From Taibaiella sp. (GTDB lineage: Bacteria; Bacteroidota; Bacteroidia; Chitinophagales; Chitinophagaceae), in the NCBI GenBank assembly GCA_019638495.1, contig JAHBTQ010000005.1, forward strand, positions 62,001 through 126,000: a stretch of DNA of 64,000 bases, written 5' to 3'. Numbering within the stretch: position 1 is the first letter of the stretch; the number at the start of each line of letters is the position of its first letter. The notes beneath the pieces are model-generated. The model was not told the DNA's origin, searched no databases, and saw only the letters and a program-made list of their open reading frames with translations. Of this stretch, positions 51,781-61,227 are shown piece after piece. A program made the position numbers and the translations under genes.

Positions 51781-52497
51781 TTGAAATATCGTAATGCACT
51801 GCTGATTGTTCTATTGGTGATAGTGGCAGACCAGGCGCTCAAAATTTACATCAAAACCCATTTTGCTAACGGTGACGATGTAAAGATCATGGGCAATTGG
51901 TTCCGGCTTCACTTCATAGAAAATGAGGGTATGGCCTATGGAATGAAGCTGAGCGAGTCCGTGATCGGGAAAATTGTGCTTTCATCTTTTCGCCTTGTAG
52001 CAGTGATATTTGGCTTTTACCTGCTGAAACGCCTGATCAATAAGGGTTATGGCAAGGGAATTCTCATCTGTGGCTCATTGATACTGGCCGGCGCGCTTGG
52101 CAACCTTATAGACAGTATGTTCTACGGTCTTATTTTCAGCGACAGTCCTTACTCATGCTTTTCAGGGAATTATGAAAATATGGCCTCCCTATTAAGAGAT
52201 CATAATAAGGAGGCGGTAGCACATTTTACCAATTTCGGGCAAGGATATGGGAAGTTCCTGCAGGGCAAGGTGGTAGACATGCTCTACTTCCCATTGCTGG
52301 AGACGGATATGCCGAAGTGGGTCCCTTTCTGGGGCGGTAGAACCTTCATATTCTTTGAGCCTGTTTTTAATATTGCCGATGCGGCTATATCTTTGGGAAT
52401 CATAACGCTGCTGCTATTCCAGAAACGACTGGTTCACGACCCGTCTAAAGCGCCGGCAGAAGAGTCTGCCACGCCGGATGCCGCAACTGAGGTATAA
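51781..52497 (+). CDS. lspA: Lipoprotein signal peptidase (signal peptidase II)
   Basis: A 238-residue membrane aspartic peptidase that cuts prolipoproteins. It has VVIVADQALKIYIKTHF-like start (VADQALKIYIK), HFIENEGMAYGM, GALGNLIDSMFYG with the first catalytic Asp, and FNIADAAISLGII with the second Asp. It is longer than the usual 160-170 residues because of a ~60-residue insertion (FSDSPYSCFSGNYENMASLLRD...) between the two Asp motifs and a C-terminal tail. The TTG at 51781 is used since no ATG precedes. ZapA starts 9 bases downstream. Confidence 0.93.
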   Translation: MKYRNALLIVLLVIVADQALKIYIKTHFANGDDVKIMGNWFRLHFIENEGMAYGMKLSESVIGKIVLSSFRLVAVIFGFYLLKRLINKGYGKGILICGSLILAGALGNLIDSMFYGLIFSDSPYSCFSGNYENMASLLRDHNKEAVAHFTNFGQGYGKFLQGKVVDMLYFPLLETDMPKWVPFWGGRTFIFFEPVFNIADAAISLGIITLLLFQKRLVHDPSKAPAEESATPDAATEV

Positions 52498-52506
52498 CTG
52501 AAGGCA

Positions 52507-52818
52507 ATGCAACCACAACAGGAAGAAACGGAAGAAACGCTCTCCATAACCGTTTGGCTGGCCGGGCGTAGTTACCGTATCCGGATAAAGCCGGAGGAGG
52601 AATCTGCTGTTCGAAAGGCTGTAAAACTTGCCGATCAGAAGGTAGGTGAACTGCGCAACAGTTATGCCGGCAAGGACGACCAGGATTTTATGGCTATGTG
52701 CCTTCTGATGTATGCCGCTGACACAGCTATTGAGTCTTTCAACAACCCGGTAATGCAGGATGAGCTAAATAAACTCTCCGGCAAAATAGACAGGGCACTG
52801 GCAAAACCTGAAGACTAA
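52507..52818 (+). CDS. zapA: Cell division protein ZapA
   Basis: A 103-residue ZapA. It starts with a beta part (LSITVWLAGRSYRIRIKPEEE), then a long helix with RKAVKLADQKVGELRNSYAGKDDQDFMAMCLLMYA, as in the family. It stabilises FtsZ filaments at mid-cell. Ends 4 bases into the murF stop on the other strand. Confidence 0.85.
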   Translation: MQPQQEETEETLSITVWLAGRSYRIRIKPEEESAVRKAVKLADQKVGELRNSYAGKDDQDFMAMCLLMYAADTAIESFNNPVMQDELNKLSGKIDRALAKPED

Positions 52819-54089
52819 AGAGCTTCCAGCATTAATTCCATCTTACTGCCACGTGAACCTTTGATAAGTATTGAACTGTGTTCAGGCTTATTGTTGCGTA
52901 CAAATTCTGCAGCCTCGGCACTTGTAGCAAACCAGTTATAGTTATGCTCAAGCCCAAGAAACTCATTACCCACCAGTATCACCGACTTCCACGGCATACT
53001 TTGTATTAGTGACAGTAGTTCAGTATGCTCTGCGTGCTCTGCATTGCCCATCTCACGCATTCCGCCTATCCAAAGTATTTTGTTTTGCAGCGGCGATGCA
53101 TTAAAATTGAGGATGGCCGCACGCATGCTGGTGGGGTTTGCATTGTAGGCATCAAGAACGATGGTATTGCTACCCTTCGTCAGCATCTGCGACCGACTAT
53201 TGTCCGGGGCATATGCTTCTATGGCACGCTTAATTCCGGCAAACGGAAGCCCAAAATAAAGCCCTACAGACACTGCGGTCATAACGTTTGAATAATTGTA
53301 TTCACCCACCAGTTGAGTGCTTATTTTTCCATGATCACGGACATCTACTGTAAGAAATAAGCCATCCATTGAAGCAGTGCCTACATAGGTAGCATGGTCC
53401 GTGCCATAAGTTATCTGCTGCGCTATTCCGGTAGCCATTTCTTTTAGATAAGGCAATGTGACATTGCGAAATATAGCCCCTCCACTGGCACGTATATAGT
53501 CATAGAGCTCGCCTTTGCCTTTGCGCACACCTTCCTCCCCACCGAAACCCTCGATGTGGGCTTTGCCGCAGTTCGTGATGATGGCATGTGTGGGCTCAGC
53601 AATCACGCAATAGCTTGCTATTTCCTTCTGATGATTGGCCCCCATCTCTATCACTGCCATCTCCGCATCGTCCTTAATCTTGAGTAATGTAAGCGGGACA
53701 CCGATATGATTGTTCAGGTTCCCTTCAGTGGCATAAGTGCGGAAACGTGTGTTTAGTACTGCTGCTACCAGCTCTTTTGTGGTGGTTTTGCCGTTAGAAC
53801 CCGTTATTGCTATGAACGGAATTGAAAATTGCCTGCGATGGTAATTTGCCAACTCCTGTAGTGTGAACAGGACATCACTTACCACTATATATCTTTCGCT
53901 TTTCGCCACTTCAGGATTATCCACAACTGCATAGGCAGCGCCACTTTGGAGCGCCAAGTCAGCGAAATTATTACCGTCAAAATTGCCGCCTTTCAGGGCA
54001 AAGAAAATGCTCTCTGGCGCAATCCTGCGCGTGTCGGTTGAAACTACCGGGTGCTGCCGGTAGATGCTATAAAGCCGGGCGATATCCAC
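52815..54089 (-). CDS. murF: UDP-N-acetylmuramoyl-tripeptide--D-alanyl-D-alanine ligase
   Basis: A 424-residue Mur ligase. N-terminal VDIARLYSIYRQHPVVSTDTRRIAPESIFFALKG, then the P-loop AITGSNGKTTTKELV, the GANHQKEIASYC motif and VLDAYNANPTSMRAAI. It adds D-Ala-D-Ala in cell-wall precursor synthesis. The start is the GTG at 54089, matching the usual M-x-I-x-x-L-Y beginning. The longer frame to 54344 runs through the terminator and gldJ and was rejected. Neighbour of gldJ as in other Bacteroidota. Confidence 0.93.
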   Translation of the reverse strand: MDIARLYSIYRQHPVVSTDTRRIAPESIFFALKGGNFDGNNFADLALQSGAAYAVVDNPEVAKSERYIVVSDVLFTLQELANYHRRQFSIPFIAITGSNGKTTTKELVAAVLNTRFRTYATEGNLNNHIGVPLTLLKIKDDAEMAVIEMGANHQKEIASYCVIAEPTHAIITNCGKAHIEGFGGEEGVRKGKGELYDYIRASGGAIFRNVTLPYLKEMATGIAQQITYGTDHATYVGTASMDGLFLTVDVRDHGKISTQLVGEYNYSNVMTAVSVGLYFGLPFAGIKRAIEAYAPDNSRSQMLTKGSNTIVLDAYNANPTSMRAAILNFNASPLQNKILWIGGMREMGNAEHAEHTELLSLIQSMPWKSVILVGNEFLGLEHNYNWFATSAEAAEFVRNNKPEHSSILIKGSRGSKMELMLEAL

Positions 54090-54119
54090 GAGGGAGATGT
54101 TTCGTGTAAAAATATAAAA

Positions 54120-54140
54120 CCCCTTTCTTTTGGAAAGGGG
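54120..54140 (-). terminator. Terminator between gldJ and murF
   Basis: A perfect 8-bp stem CCCCTTTC/GAAAGGGG with a 5-base loop. On the minus strand it is followed by GTTTTATATTTTT. It lies just after the gldJ stop and before the murF start. Confidence 0.75.
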
Positions 54141-54165
54141 CTTTTTGAATTTCTTCGTTTTGCTA

Positions 54166-55698
54166 TTAGCGCTTGTGGTACCTCTGACGGCCAAAGCTGT
54201 TACCACCTGGCTGTGCGTCACCGGTTGGGCTACCCCAGCGGTCCATAACGCAACGGAAACCGATAGTGCTTGACGACAGGTTACCCTGCATGTAGCGGCG
54301 AGTGCCCGGAGACAGCCAGTAAGCACGGTCTGCCCATGAACCACCCTTGTACACTTTTGTAGAGTCGTTTACCAGAGAAGACACACCATACTGGTAAGTA
54401 GCTTGTGAAAGGCTGTCACCATCGCGGTAGCTGTGCAGCGTAGCCGTACGTGTTTCATACCTGTCGTTAGTGCGCATTTCCTCGTCTGTAAGGATAGCCT
54501 GTGGTATGTGACCGATGCTGTCTTTTTCTTCCAGCGTAAAGTCATCCTGGTACAGGTACTTCTTATATACGTTACCACGGAATGGGTGGAAATCGTCAAC
54601 ATCTTCATGAGAGTTTGGACGGTAAGTATCCATTACCCACTCATTCACGTTGCCGGCCATATTATAAAGGCCGAAAGAGTTGCGGAGGTAAGATGTAACA
54701 GGTGCAGGACCAGCAGCATTGTCATTCAGACCGCCGGCAACGCCCATATAATCACCCTTTCCACGCATAAAGTTACCTTCAAACTCACCCTGGAACTGAT
54801 TGTGCAGTCCATAACGTGTTGTATTTTTTGGTCCCCAAGGCAGTGTGTTTCGGTCAGTTATTACTTCCTCACCACGACGACGCTTGTTTTCTGGACTTGG
54901 GTTGTTACCTATCAGACCCAGAGCAGCGTATTCCCACTCAGCCTCAGTAGGCAGGCGGAAGTCCGGCATGAATATTCCGTCACCGTAATTTACCGGGCGC
55001 TTACCAGAGCCGTTCGGCTCCAGGTCACGTGCGGCCACAGAACCCTGATACTGACCGGCCATGTAGCCCTTAGTTGTGAATACGTCTTCGCCAGACTGGT
55101 TCACGTTTGGCTCAGCACCACCACGATAAATAAGGAGACCTTCATTCATGCGGTCTGAACGCCAGTCGCAGAAATCCATTGCCTGGAACCAGTTGACACC
55201 TACTACGGGGTAATGGTTATAGGCATTGGCATTAAAGTATGTCTTTACGTATGGTTCGTTGTAAGCAAGTGCAGAGCGCCAAACAGTTTGATCGGGCTGA
55301 GCTGCGATTACCATTTCAGGATAGTCGTTGAAATAAGTACGATTCATCCAGTAAACGTATTCGCGGTAGCTAACGTTCTCGATCTCAGTCTCGTCCATAT
55401 AGAATGACGAAACGGTAACTGTGCGGCGTGTGTTGTTGTTCTCGAGAGTTGGCATTTCATCATCCACAGCGCCCATGGTAAAGCGGCCACCCTGAACAAA
55501 CACCATACCAATCGGTGTAGGCTGTCCCGCATACTCAATCGCAGTGAAACCACCCCATGCACTATTATTCAACTCCCAGCCAGTTACACGGGATTGATTG
55601 TTTCCCCTCCCCATTTTCTGGGAACGAGGCGTACAGGCAGTAAAAAATGCCGCCGTTCCTATGCAAAGCAAGCTGATGCTTAAGAGTTTTCTTTTCAT
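54166..55698 (-). CDS. gldJ: Gliding motility lipoprotein GldJ (SUMF1-like)
   Basis: A 510-residue lipoprotein, lipobox FFTAC at about residue 22. It has a formylglycine-generating enzyme (SUMF1) fold: MVFVQGGRFTMGAVDDEMPTLENNNTRRTVTVSSFYMDETEIENVSYREYVYWM, PVVGVNWFQAMDFCDWRSDRMNE, FRLPTEAEWEYAALG and GNVNEWVMDTY. It is the GldJ form (T9SS/gliding component, partner of GldK) by length and by the gene order with porU and porV. In Flavobacterium GldJ stabilises other gliding proteins. It lies between murF and porU, a conserved order. Confidence 0.85.
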   Translation of the reverse strand: MKRKLLSISLLCIGTAAFFTACTPRSQKMGRGNNQSRVTGWELNNSAWGGFTAIEYAGQPTPIGMVFVQGGRFTMGAVDDEMPTLENNNTRRTVTVSSFYMDETEIENVSYREYVYWMNRTYFNDYPEMVIAAQPDQTVWRSALAYNEPYVKTYFNANAYNHYPVVGVNWFQAMDFCDWRSDRMNEGLLIYRGGAEPNVNQSGEDVFTTKGYMAGQYQGSVAARDLEPNGSGKRPVNYGDGIFMPDFRLPTEAEWEYAALGLIGNNPSPENKRRRGEEVITDRNTLPWGPKNTTRYGLHNQFQGEFEGNFMRGKGDYMGVAGGLNDNAAGPAPVTSYLRNSFGLYNMAGNVNEWVMDTYRPNSHEDVDDFHPFRGNVYKKYLYQDDFTLEEKDSIGHIPQAILTDEEMRTNDRYETRTATLHSYRDGDSLSQATYQYGVSSLVNDSTKVYKGGSWADRAYWLSPGTRRYMQGNLSSSTIGFRCVMDRWGSPTGDAQPGGNSFGRQRYHKR

Positions 55699-55958
55699 AA
55701 CTTTTGCTGAAAAATTTAACGCTTTTTAGCCCTTAATTTTTAAAAGCAGTTACAATGATACCTCAATGTTTTTACATTTTCAAGTTTTTACCCCCCTGCA
55801 AGAAAAAAAAGTGCGACAAAGGCACCGGGCATAATATTTTAAAAAAAACTACGTTTATAGAATTAACAGTTCTAAAGGCGGTAGAAATCAATCTTTCGAC
55901 CCGCTAAATTCGTAAATTTGTTAACTTATTTTTCCCTTACAGGTACCGAAAATAACCA
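55699..55958. other. Divergent intergenic region gldJ/porU
   Basis: 260 bases, AT-rich with A-runs (around 55800-55815 and 55840-55850). It carries the promoters of both genes; the one for porU is noted separately. No small gene is seen. Confidence 0.5.
55913..55920 (+). promoter_or_regulatory. -7 promoter element of porU
   Basis: TAAATTTG, exact consensus, leaving about 30 bases of leader before the porU ATG at 55959. Confidence 0.5.
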
Positions 55959-58900
55959 ATGAAAAGATCACTTTATTCCCTTATCGTGCTTCTAGGCGTT
56001 GCCACATGCCAGGTGGGCCATGCGCAAACAGAACAAATTACCGCCAATGCATCCGAAATTTCGGACGGGTTTATCGTTAGAAAGGTCTGGCTTACCAGGT
56101 TTGCCGAACCGAAAATCACTGTGAAGGCCGAAACGTTCACTGAAACCGGCAATTTAACAGTAACGCCGTCCATTTCGGGCGATCCACAGGTGACGATAGG
56201 TATGGAGCGCAAACGTCCGTTCGCCATAGTGCGCATACCTGCTTACCGGAAAGATGCCAGTGGCAAAACAGTAAAACTCGAATCTTTTTCGCTTTCAGTT
56301 GATGAGGAGAAGGGCACCTATGCTGCTGCCAAACCTACTGCCGATGTAACCCAGTCTGTACTGGCAAATGGTACCTGGTACAAGATCGGGATCACCAATA
56401 CGGGGTTCCATAAAATAGACGCTTCACTCATCTCCTCCATGGGTGTGAACCCGGCCACCGTGAACCCGGCAAATGTGCGTGTGTTCGGAAATGGTGGCCG
56501 TATGCTTTCGGAGGCAAATTTTGTTGCAAGGCCGGTAGATCTGAGAGAAAACGCTGTACAGGTGCAGGATAATGGCGACAATGTCTTTAATGGTAGTGAC
56601 TATGTAATGTTCTATGGTGTGGGGCCTACCGGCTGGGATGTTGATATGGCTAAGAAGATGTTCAGGCACCAGAAGAACATTTATTCAGATACGGCCTACT
56701 ATTTCATAACATTTGACCAGGGAGCTTCAAAACGCATAGCGGAAGAAAGTGCGCCCCCCGCAGGCAACGTCACTGTAAATGACTATAACTATTATGATGT
56801 GCATGATGTGGATAAGGTAAATCCGGGTGGCGTAGGTAAGGTCTGGTATGGTGAGAACTTCAACATGCTGGCCAACAATCTGAACCAATCTTTTTCATTT
56901 GATTTTGGCACCAATGTTTCAAAAGTCTATTTCAGGACCTACGTAGGAATGCAGGGGCCTTCAAGCTGCTCGTTCAACATTTTTGCCAACAGCACACCGA
57001 CGGGCACATTTACACTACCGGGCGGAACAAATGAGAATGACGTGATGCAGTATAAGATACATGACACTGCTATCGTGGCAAATGCGCCGTCGGTATCGGT
57101 AACCATTGCGTGTTCTCCATCAATCAATACGGTTAATGGCTACCTCAACTACATTGAGATCAACACCAGGCGGCCACTTCTGCTGAACGCAAACCAACTA
57201 AACTTCAGAGACCTAAACAGCATTGGAAGTGGCAACGTAGCCCTGTACCAGTTGCAGGGAGCGGGTAGCAGCACCCAGGTGTGGGATGTGACAGATGCAC
57301 AAGTGCCTGTGAAACTAAACGGATCTCTGAGCGGTAGCATATACAGCTTTTCGCGTAGCGCCGACACGCTGCGTGAGTTTGCTGCCGTTAACTCAACTGA
57401 CGTCTACGCGCCATTCTATGTAGCGCCGGTAGCGAATCAAAACTTACATGGAACAGCACAGGTAGATGATATCATTGTATCGCACCGAAACTTCCTGGCG
57501 CAGGCAGAGCGCCTGGCCGATTATCACAGGCAGCATGACCACATGCGCGTAGTGGTGGCGACGCCAGAACAAATCTATAATGAGTTCTCATCCGGCTCCC
57601 AGGACATTAGCGCAATCCGCGATTTTGTGCGCATGTTCTACAAAAGAGCAGGCACAGACACTACACAAATGCCACGTTACCTAACACTCTTTGGGGGTGC
57701 TTCTTATGACTACAAAGACCGGCTACCAAATAACTGTAACTACGTTCCCGTATTTGAGTCGCAGGAATCTGCATCAGCCCTTAGCGGTTTTTCTACTGAT
57801 GACTTTTACGGATTCCTGGATGACAATGAGAACCTGGAAACCGTTGCACTTTACAACACGCTGGATATTGGAGTTGGGCGCCTGCCTGCGCGCAATATAG
57901 TGGATGCCACGGTGATGGTGGACAAGATCGTGGGATACAAAAGTGCGCCTACACTGGGGGCATGGCGCCTGAATGCGACCATGATAGCTGATAATAACGA
58001 TGGGGCCGGCGATCACATGCAGGACGCAGACTCTATGGGCTTTCAGCTTTCGCTAACAACTCATAATCTCTATAACGAGAATAAGATCTATCTCGATGCT
58101 ATTCCGCGCATCTCAACCCCGGCAGGTCTTCGTTGCCCTAATGCAAATGCTGCTATAAGCGACAGGATATTCAAAGGCACATTGTTTGTGAACTATTGCG
58201 GTCATGGTAACACCAAGGTGTGGGCAGAGGAGCGCATTCTTACGGCCGATGATTTTAACAAGTGGAGCAATAAAAACATGCTCCCTTTTATGGTTACAGC
58301 AACCTGCGACTTCGGACAATTTGATCACCCGGATTACGTCTCGGCTGCCGAGCAACTTGTTATCCATCCAAACGGTGGAGTGATAGCCATGCTGACGACA
58401 ACAGCCGCTGTTTACTCGTTCTTCAATTTGCAGTTGAACGACCTCTTTGTAAAGACCACCTTTAAGCAGAATGACAACGGTAGCTGGAACAGCTTTGGCG
58501 ATGCCAGCCGCATCGGCAAGAATGCCACCTATGCCACATCCAGGTTGCCAGACCAACTTGCGAACTTCAGGAAATTTGCGCTACTGGGAGACCCGGCGCT
58601 GACACCAAATTTCCCCGAACAATTTGTGAGCGTAGACACAATTACCGACGTGGCTACAGGCACCGCAACAAACGAAGTGAAAGCACTTGGCGCGTACCGC
58701 ATCAGTGGCCACGTTCACGATGTAAACGGCAACACGCTCAATGACTTTAACGGTGTGCTTTCAGTTTCGTTTTTTGATAAGCCGCGAACTATATCGGCCA
58801 TCACTATACCTAGTATGACCTTTCAACTGCAGGATAACCTTGTGTACAAAGGAAAGGTGACAGTTACTAATGGCAGGTTCAGCTACACCTTTATCACCCC

Positions 58901-59687
58901 TAAAGACATAAACTATTACATGGGCACAGGGAAGATTAGCCAATATGCCCACAACGGCGTATATGACGCAGCCGGCGTGGATTCCGGTATATCTGTTGGC
59001 GGATTTTCAGACAACCCGGTACTCAGCGACAAGCCACCCGTGGTGCGAGCTTATATTAACGACAGCCTGTTCCAGAATGGTGGCATTACCGGAGCTAATA
59101 CCTCGCTCTTCGTAGCGCTGGAATCTGAAACAGGGATCAACGTAACGGGCAACAAGCTGGGGCATGACCTTATTGGCGTTCTGGATGGCAATATTGAACA
59201 GCCCTATATTCTCAACGATTTTTATGAAACGGCCCCTAATACCTACCAGCGTGGCTATATTACCTTTCCCATAAACGGGCTTGCCAACGGTAAACACACC
59301 ATAAGGGTCCAAGCGTGGGACGTTAATAACAATACGGGCGAAGGAAGTGTAGACTTTATAGTAGTGGACGGCAAAGTGGTAGGAATTGAGAACCTGATGA
59401 ACTACCCTAACCCTTTCAACAACACCACGCACTTTGTATTTGAACACAACCACCCGGCAGAAGTGCTCGATATCAGGCTTATGATCTATGATGCAGCGGG
59501 GCGGACAGTACGGGAGATCAATGAGCAGTTCACGCCATTGGGCAGCAGAACGAACGAAATAACATGGGACGGAACCGATAACTCAGGGACTCGCCTACCT
59601 TCGGGAATGTACGTTTACCGGATGATGCTGAAGACAGAACAAGGTTTTCAATCGACTGCATACCAAAAACTGGTAATCGCGCGTTAA
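55959..59687 (+). CDS. porU: T9SS sortase PorU (C25 family)
   Basis: A 1242-residue surface sortase that removes T9SS sorting domains and attaches cargo to lipopolysaccharide. Signal peptide is residues 1-22 (ends GHAQ). The gingipain-type C25 domain has the catalytic His749 in NYCGHGN and Cys783 in TATCDFGQFD. Upstream are beta domains with FGNGGRMLSEANF. The C-terminus (from about 1140) is itself a FlgD-like/CTD domain: NYPNPFNNTTHFVFEHN...WDGTDNSGTRLPSGMYVYRMM...YQKLVIAR. Next gene is porV. Confidence 0.95.
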   Translation: MKRSLYSLIVLLGVATCQVGHAQTEQITANASEISDGFIVRKVWLTRFAEPKITVKAETFTETGNLTVTPSISGDPQVTIGMERKRPFAIVRIPAYRKDASGKTVKLESFSLSVDEEKGTYAAAKPTADVTQSVLANGTWYKIGITNTGFHKIDASLISSMGVNPATVNPANVRVFGNGGRMLSEANFVARPVDLRENAVQVQDNGDNVFNGSDYVMFYGVGPTGWDVDMAKKMFRHQKNIYSDTAYYFITFDQGASKRIAEESAPPAGNVTVNDYNYYDVHDVDKVNPGGVGKVWYGENFNMLANNLNQSFSFDFGTNVSKVYFRTYVGMQGPSSCSFNIFANSTPTGTFTLPGGTNENDVMQYKIHDTAIVANAPSVSVTIACSPSINTVNGYLNYIEINTRRPLLLNANQLNFRDLNSIGSGNVALYQLQGAGSSTQVWDVTDAQVPVKLNGSLSGSIYSFSRSADTLREFAAVNSTDVYAPFYVAPVANQNLHGTAQVDDIIVSHRNFLAQAERLADYHRQHDHMRVVVATPEQIYNEFSSGSQDISAIRDFVRMFYKRAGTDTTQMPRYLTLFGGASYDYKDRLPNNCNYVPVFESQESASALSGFSTDDFYGFLDDNENLETVALYNTLDIGVGRLPARNIVDATVMVDKIVGYKSAPTLGAWRLNATMIADNNDGAGDHMQDADSMGFQLSLTTHNLYNENKIYLDAIPRISTPAGLRCPNANAAISDRIFKGTLFVNYCGHGNTKVWAEERILTADDFNKWSNKNMLPFMVTATCDFGQFDHPDYVSAAEQLVIHPNGGVIAMLTTTAAVYSFFNLQLNDLFVKTTFKQNDNGSWNSFGDASRIGKNATYATSRLPDQLANFRKFALLGDPALTPNFPEQFVSVDTITDVATGTATNEVKALGAYRISGHVHDVNGNTLNDFNGVLSVSFFDKPRTISAITIPSMTFQLQDNLVYKGKVTVTNGRFSYTFITPKDINYYMGTGKISQYAHNGVYDAAGVDSGISVGGFSDNPVLSDKPPVVRAYINDSLFQNGGITGANTSLFVALESETGINVTGNKLGHDLIGVLDGNIEQPYILNDFYETAPNTYQRGYITFPINGLANGKHTIRVQAWDVNNNTGEGSVDFIVVDGKVVGIENLMNYPNPFNNTTHFVFEHNHPAEVLDIRLMIYDAAGRTVREINEQFTPLGSRTNEITWDGTDNSGTRLPSGMYVYRMMLKTEQGFQSTAYQKLVIAR

Positions 59688-59735
59688 TAGCACAGTTAGC
59701 AAGGAAATATAGTTGACTATATGGGCAAAAAGCAA

Positions 59736-59743
59736 TATTTTTG
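59736..59743 (+). promoter_or_regulatory. Promoter of porV
   Basis: TATTTTTG, exact -7 consensus, with TTGAC at 59713-59717 as a -33 box 18 bases upstream. It leaves about 28 bases of leader. So porV can be made independently of porU. Confidence 0.6.
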
Positions 59744-59777
59744 CCTGACTCAAGAATTAATATAACAAAAAATCAAA

Positions 59778-60950
59778 ATGGCAAAACGCTTTGCTTTAGT
59801 AGGATTGGCATTGTTAGCATGTACTTCATCAAGGGTATCGGCTCAGTCTACACCATCAAACAACATAAACGGCACAAACTCGACATTTGTAACAACAGCT
59901 GTTCCGTTTCTCCGTATATCCCCAGATGCGCGCGCAGGCGCGATGGGAGATGCCAGCATAGCGGTGGCTCCAGACGCAAACGCACAGTACTGGAACGTGT
60001 CAAAAATCCCATTTACAACAAGCCAGTATGGCATTTCCGCAACATATACTCCCTGGTTGAAGGACCTGGTTCCGGACATATTCCTGGCTTACCTGGCAGG
60101 ATATGCTAAGTTCGGTGAAGAGCAGGAACAAGCTATCAGCGCTTCAATGCGTTATTTTTCGCTTGGTAACATAAACTATACTGACTATATCGGTAATTCC
60201 ATTGGTACCGGTATGCCACGCGAATATTCGTTCGACCTCGGCTATTCACGTAAGCTTTCTGAGTTCTTGTCTGCAGGCCTTACTATGCGTTACATACACT
60301 CTGCTATTGCATCCGGTGTAAACCTGACTACAACAGGCAGCGACTATAAACCGGGTAATGCATTTGCGGCAGACCTCGGCATGTTCTACACTAAGTCATT
60401 CGAAAAGACAGAAGGCAAGATCAATACATTCAACTTTGGTGCGGTTATCAGCAACCTTGGTTCTAAGATCAGCTACAACTCTACGCGTAAAGACTTTATT
60501 CCTCAGAACCTGGGTATAGGTGCTGCATACACCGCGCAGATGGACGAGTACAATAAGATCACATTTGCTCTCGACATTAATAAACTGCTGGTACCTGCGT
60601 TGTCTTTCTCAGGATCTGACACAGCATTGTCTATTATTGATGGTATTACGAAGTCATTCTCTACCGGCGACCAGCTGAAGCAGCTTACTGCATCTTTGGG
60701 CGCTGAATACTGGTACCAGAATACAATTGCTTTCCGTGCAGGCTACTTCTACGAAGACAAGACCAATGGAGATCGTCAGTACATAACTTGCGGCCTTGGA
60801 GTAAAGTACAATGTATTCCAGCTGAACGCTTCTTATCTTGTTCCGCAGGGTAACGGCATTACGCGTAACCCACTCTCAAACACGCTCAGGTTCTCCCTGA
60901 TATTCGAGTTTGACAAGAGCGATGACAGGGCAAGCACAAGCGGCGAATAA
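59778..60950 (+). CDS. porV: T9SS outer membrane protein PorV
   Basis: A 390-residue outer membrane beta-barrel of the FadL-like PorV/LptO family. Signal peptide ends near RVSAQ. Then TAVPFLRISPDARAGAMGDASIAVAPDANAQYWN, the diagnostic PorV N-terminus, and barrel strands to the end (NTLRFSLIFEF). It shuttles cargo from the SprA translocon to PorU. Followed by a strong terminator. Confidence 0.95.
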   Translation: MAKRFALVGLALLACTSSRVSAQSTPSNNINGTNSTFVTTAVPFLRISPDARAGAMGDASIAVAPDANAQYWNVSKIPFTTSQYGISATYTPWLKDLVPDIFLAYLAGYAKFGEEQEQAISASMRYFSLGNINYTDYIGNSIGTGMPREYSFDLGYSRKLSEFLSAGLTMRYIHSAIASGVNLTTTGSDYKPGNAFAADLGMFYTKSFEKTEGKINTFNFGAVISNLGSKISYNSTRKDFIPQNLGIGAAYTAQMDEYNKITFALDINKLLVPALSFSGSDTALSIIDGITKSFSTGDQLKQLTASLGAEYWYQNTIAFRAGYFYEDKTNGDRQYITCGLGVKYNVFQLNASYLVPQGNGITRNPLSNTLRFSLIFEFDKSDDRASTSGE

Positions 60951-60976
60951 TACGCTTAACCATAAAGAATTTACGA

Positions 60977-61005
60977 AATCCCGGCCTTACGGCCGGGATT
61001 TTTTT
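60977..61005 (+). terminator. Rho-independent terminator of porV
   Basis: A perfect 10-bp stem AATCCCGGCC/GGCCGGGATT with a TTAC loop, followed by T5. It lies 26 bases after the porV stop. Confidence 0.95.
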
Positions 61006-61227
61006 GTGTACTTACCAAAACCAATTTACATGAGAACTCGTTATACAGATAGCGCCTACCTATGGAGCAACATTACCTGGACCAGGACACGTACATTACT
61101 TCCACAGCAGGGCTTATTGAGGGATTAGTATTCAGTAGGAGAACTACGGCTACGATCGAACCGTGGGACCAACAAAAAGGGACTGCACATACGAACAGCC
61201 CCAAAGAAGAATACTGAAGGAAAAGTG
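61006..61227. other. Intergenic stretch
   Basis: No gene. Some short open frames exist here but have no start signals or coding character. Nothing else stands out. Confidence 0.4.

Noticed and set aside
54090-54344. N-terminal extension of MurF by 85 residues
   Set aside because: It runs through a terminator and the end of gldJ in another frame. The conserved MurF start is at the GTG at 54089.
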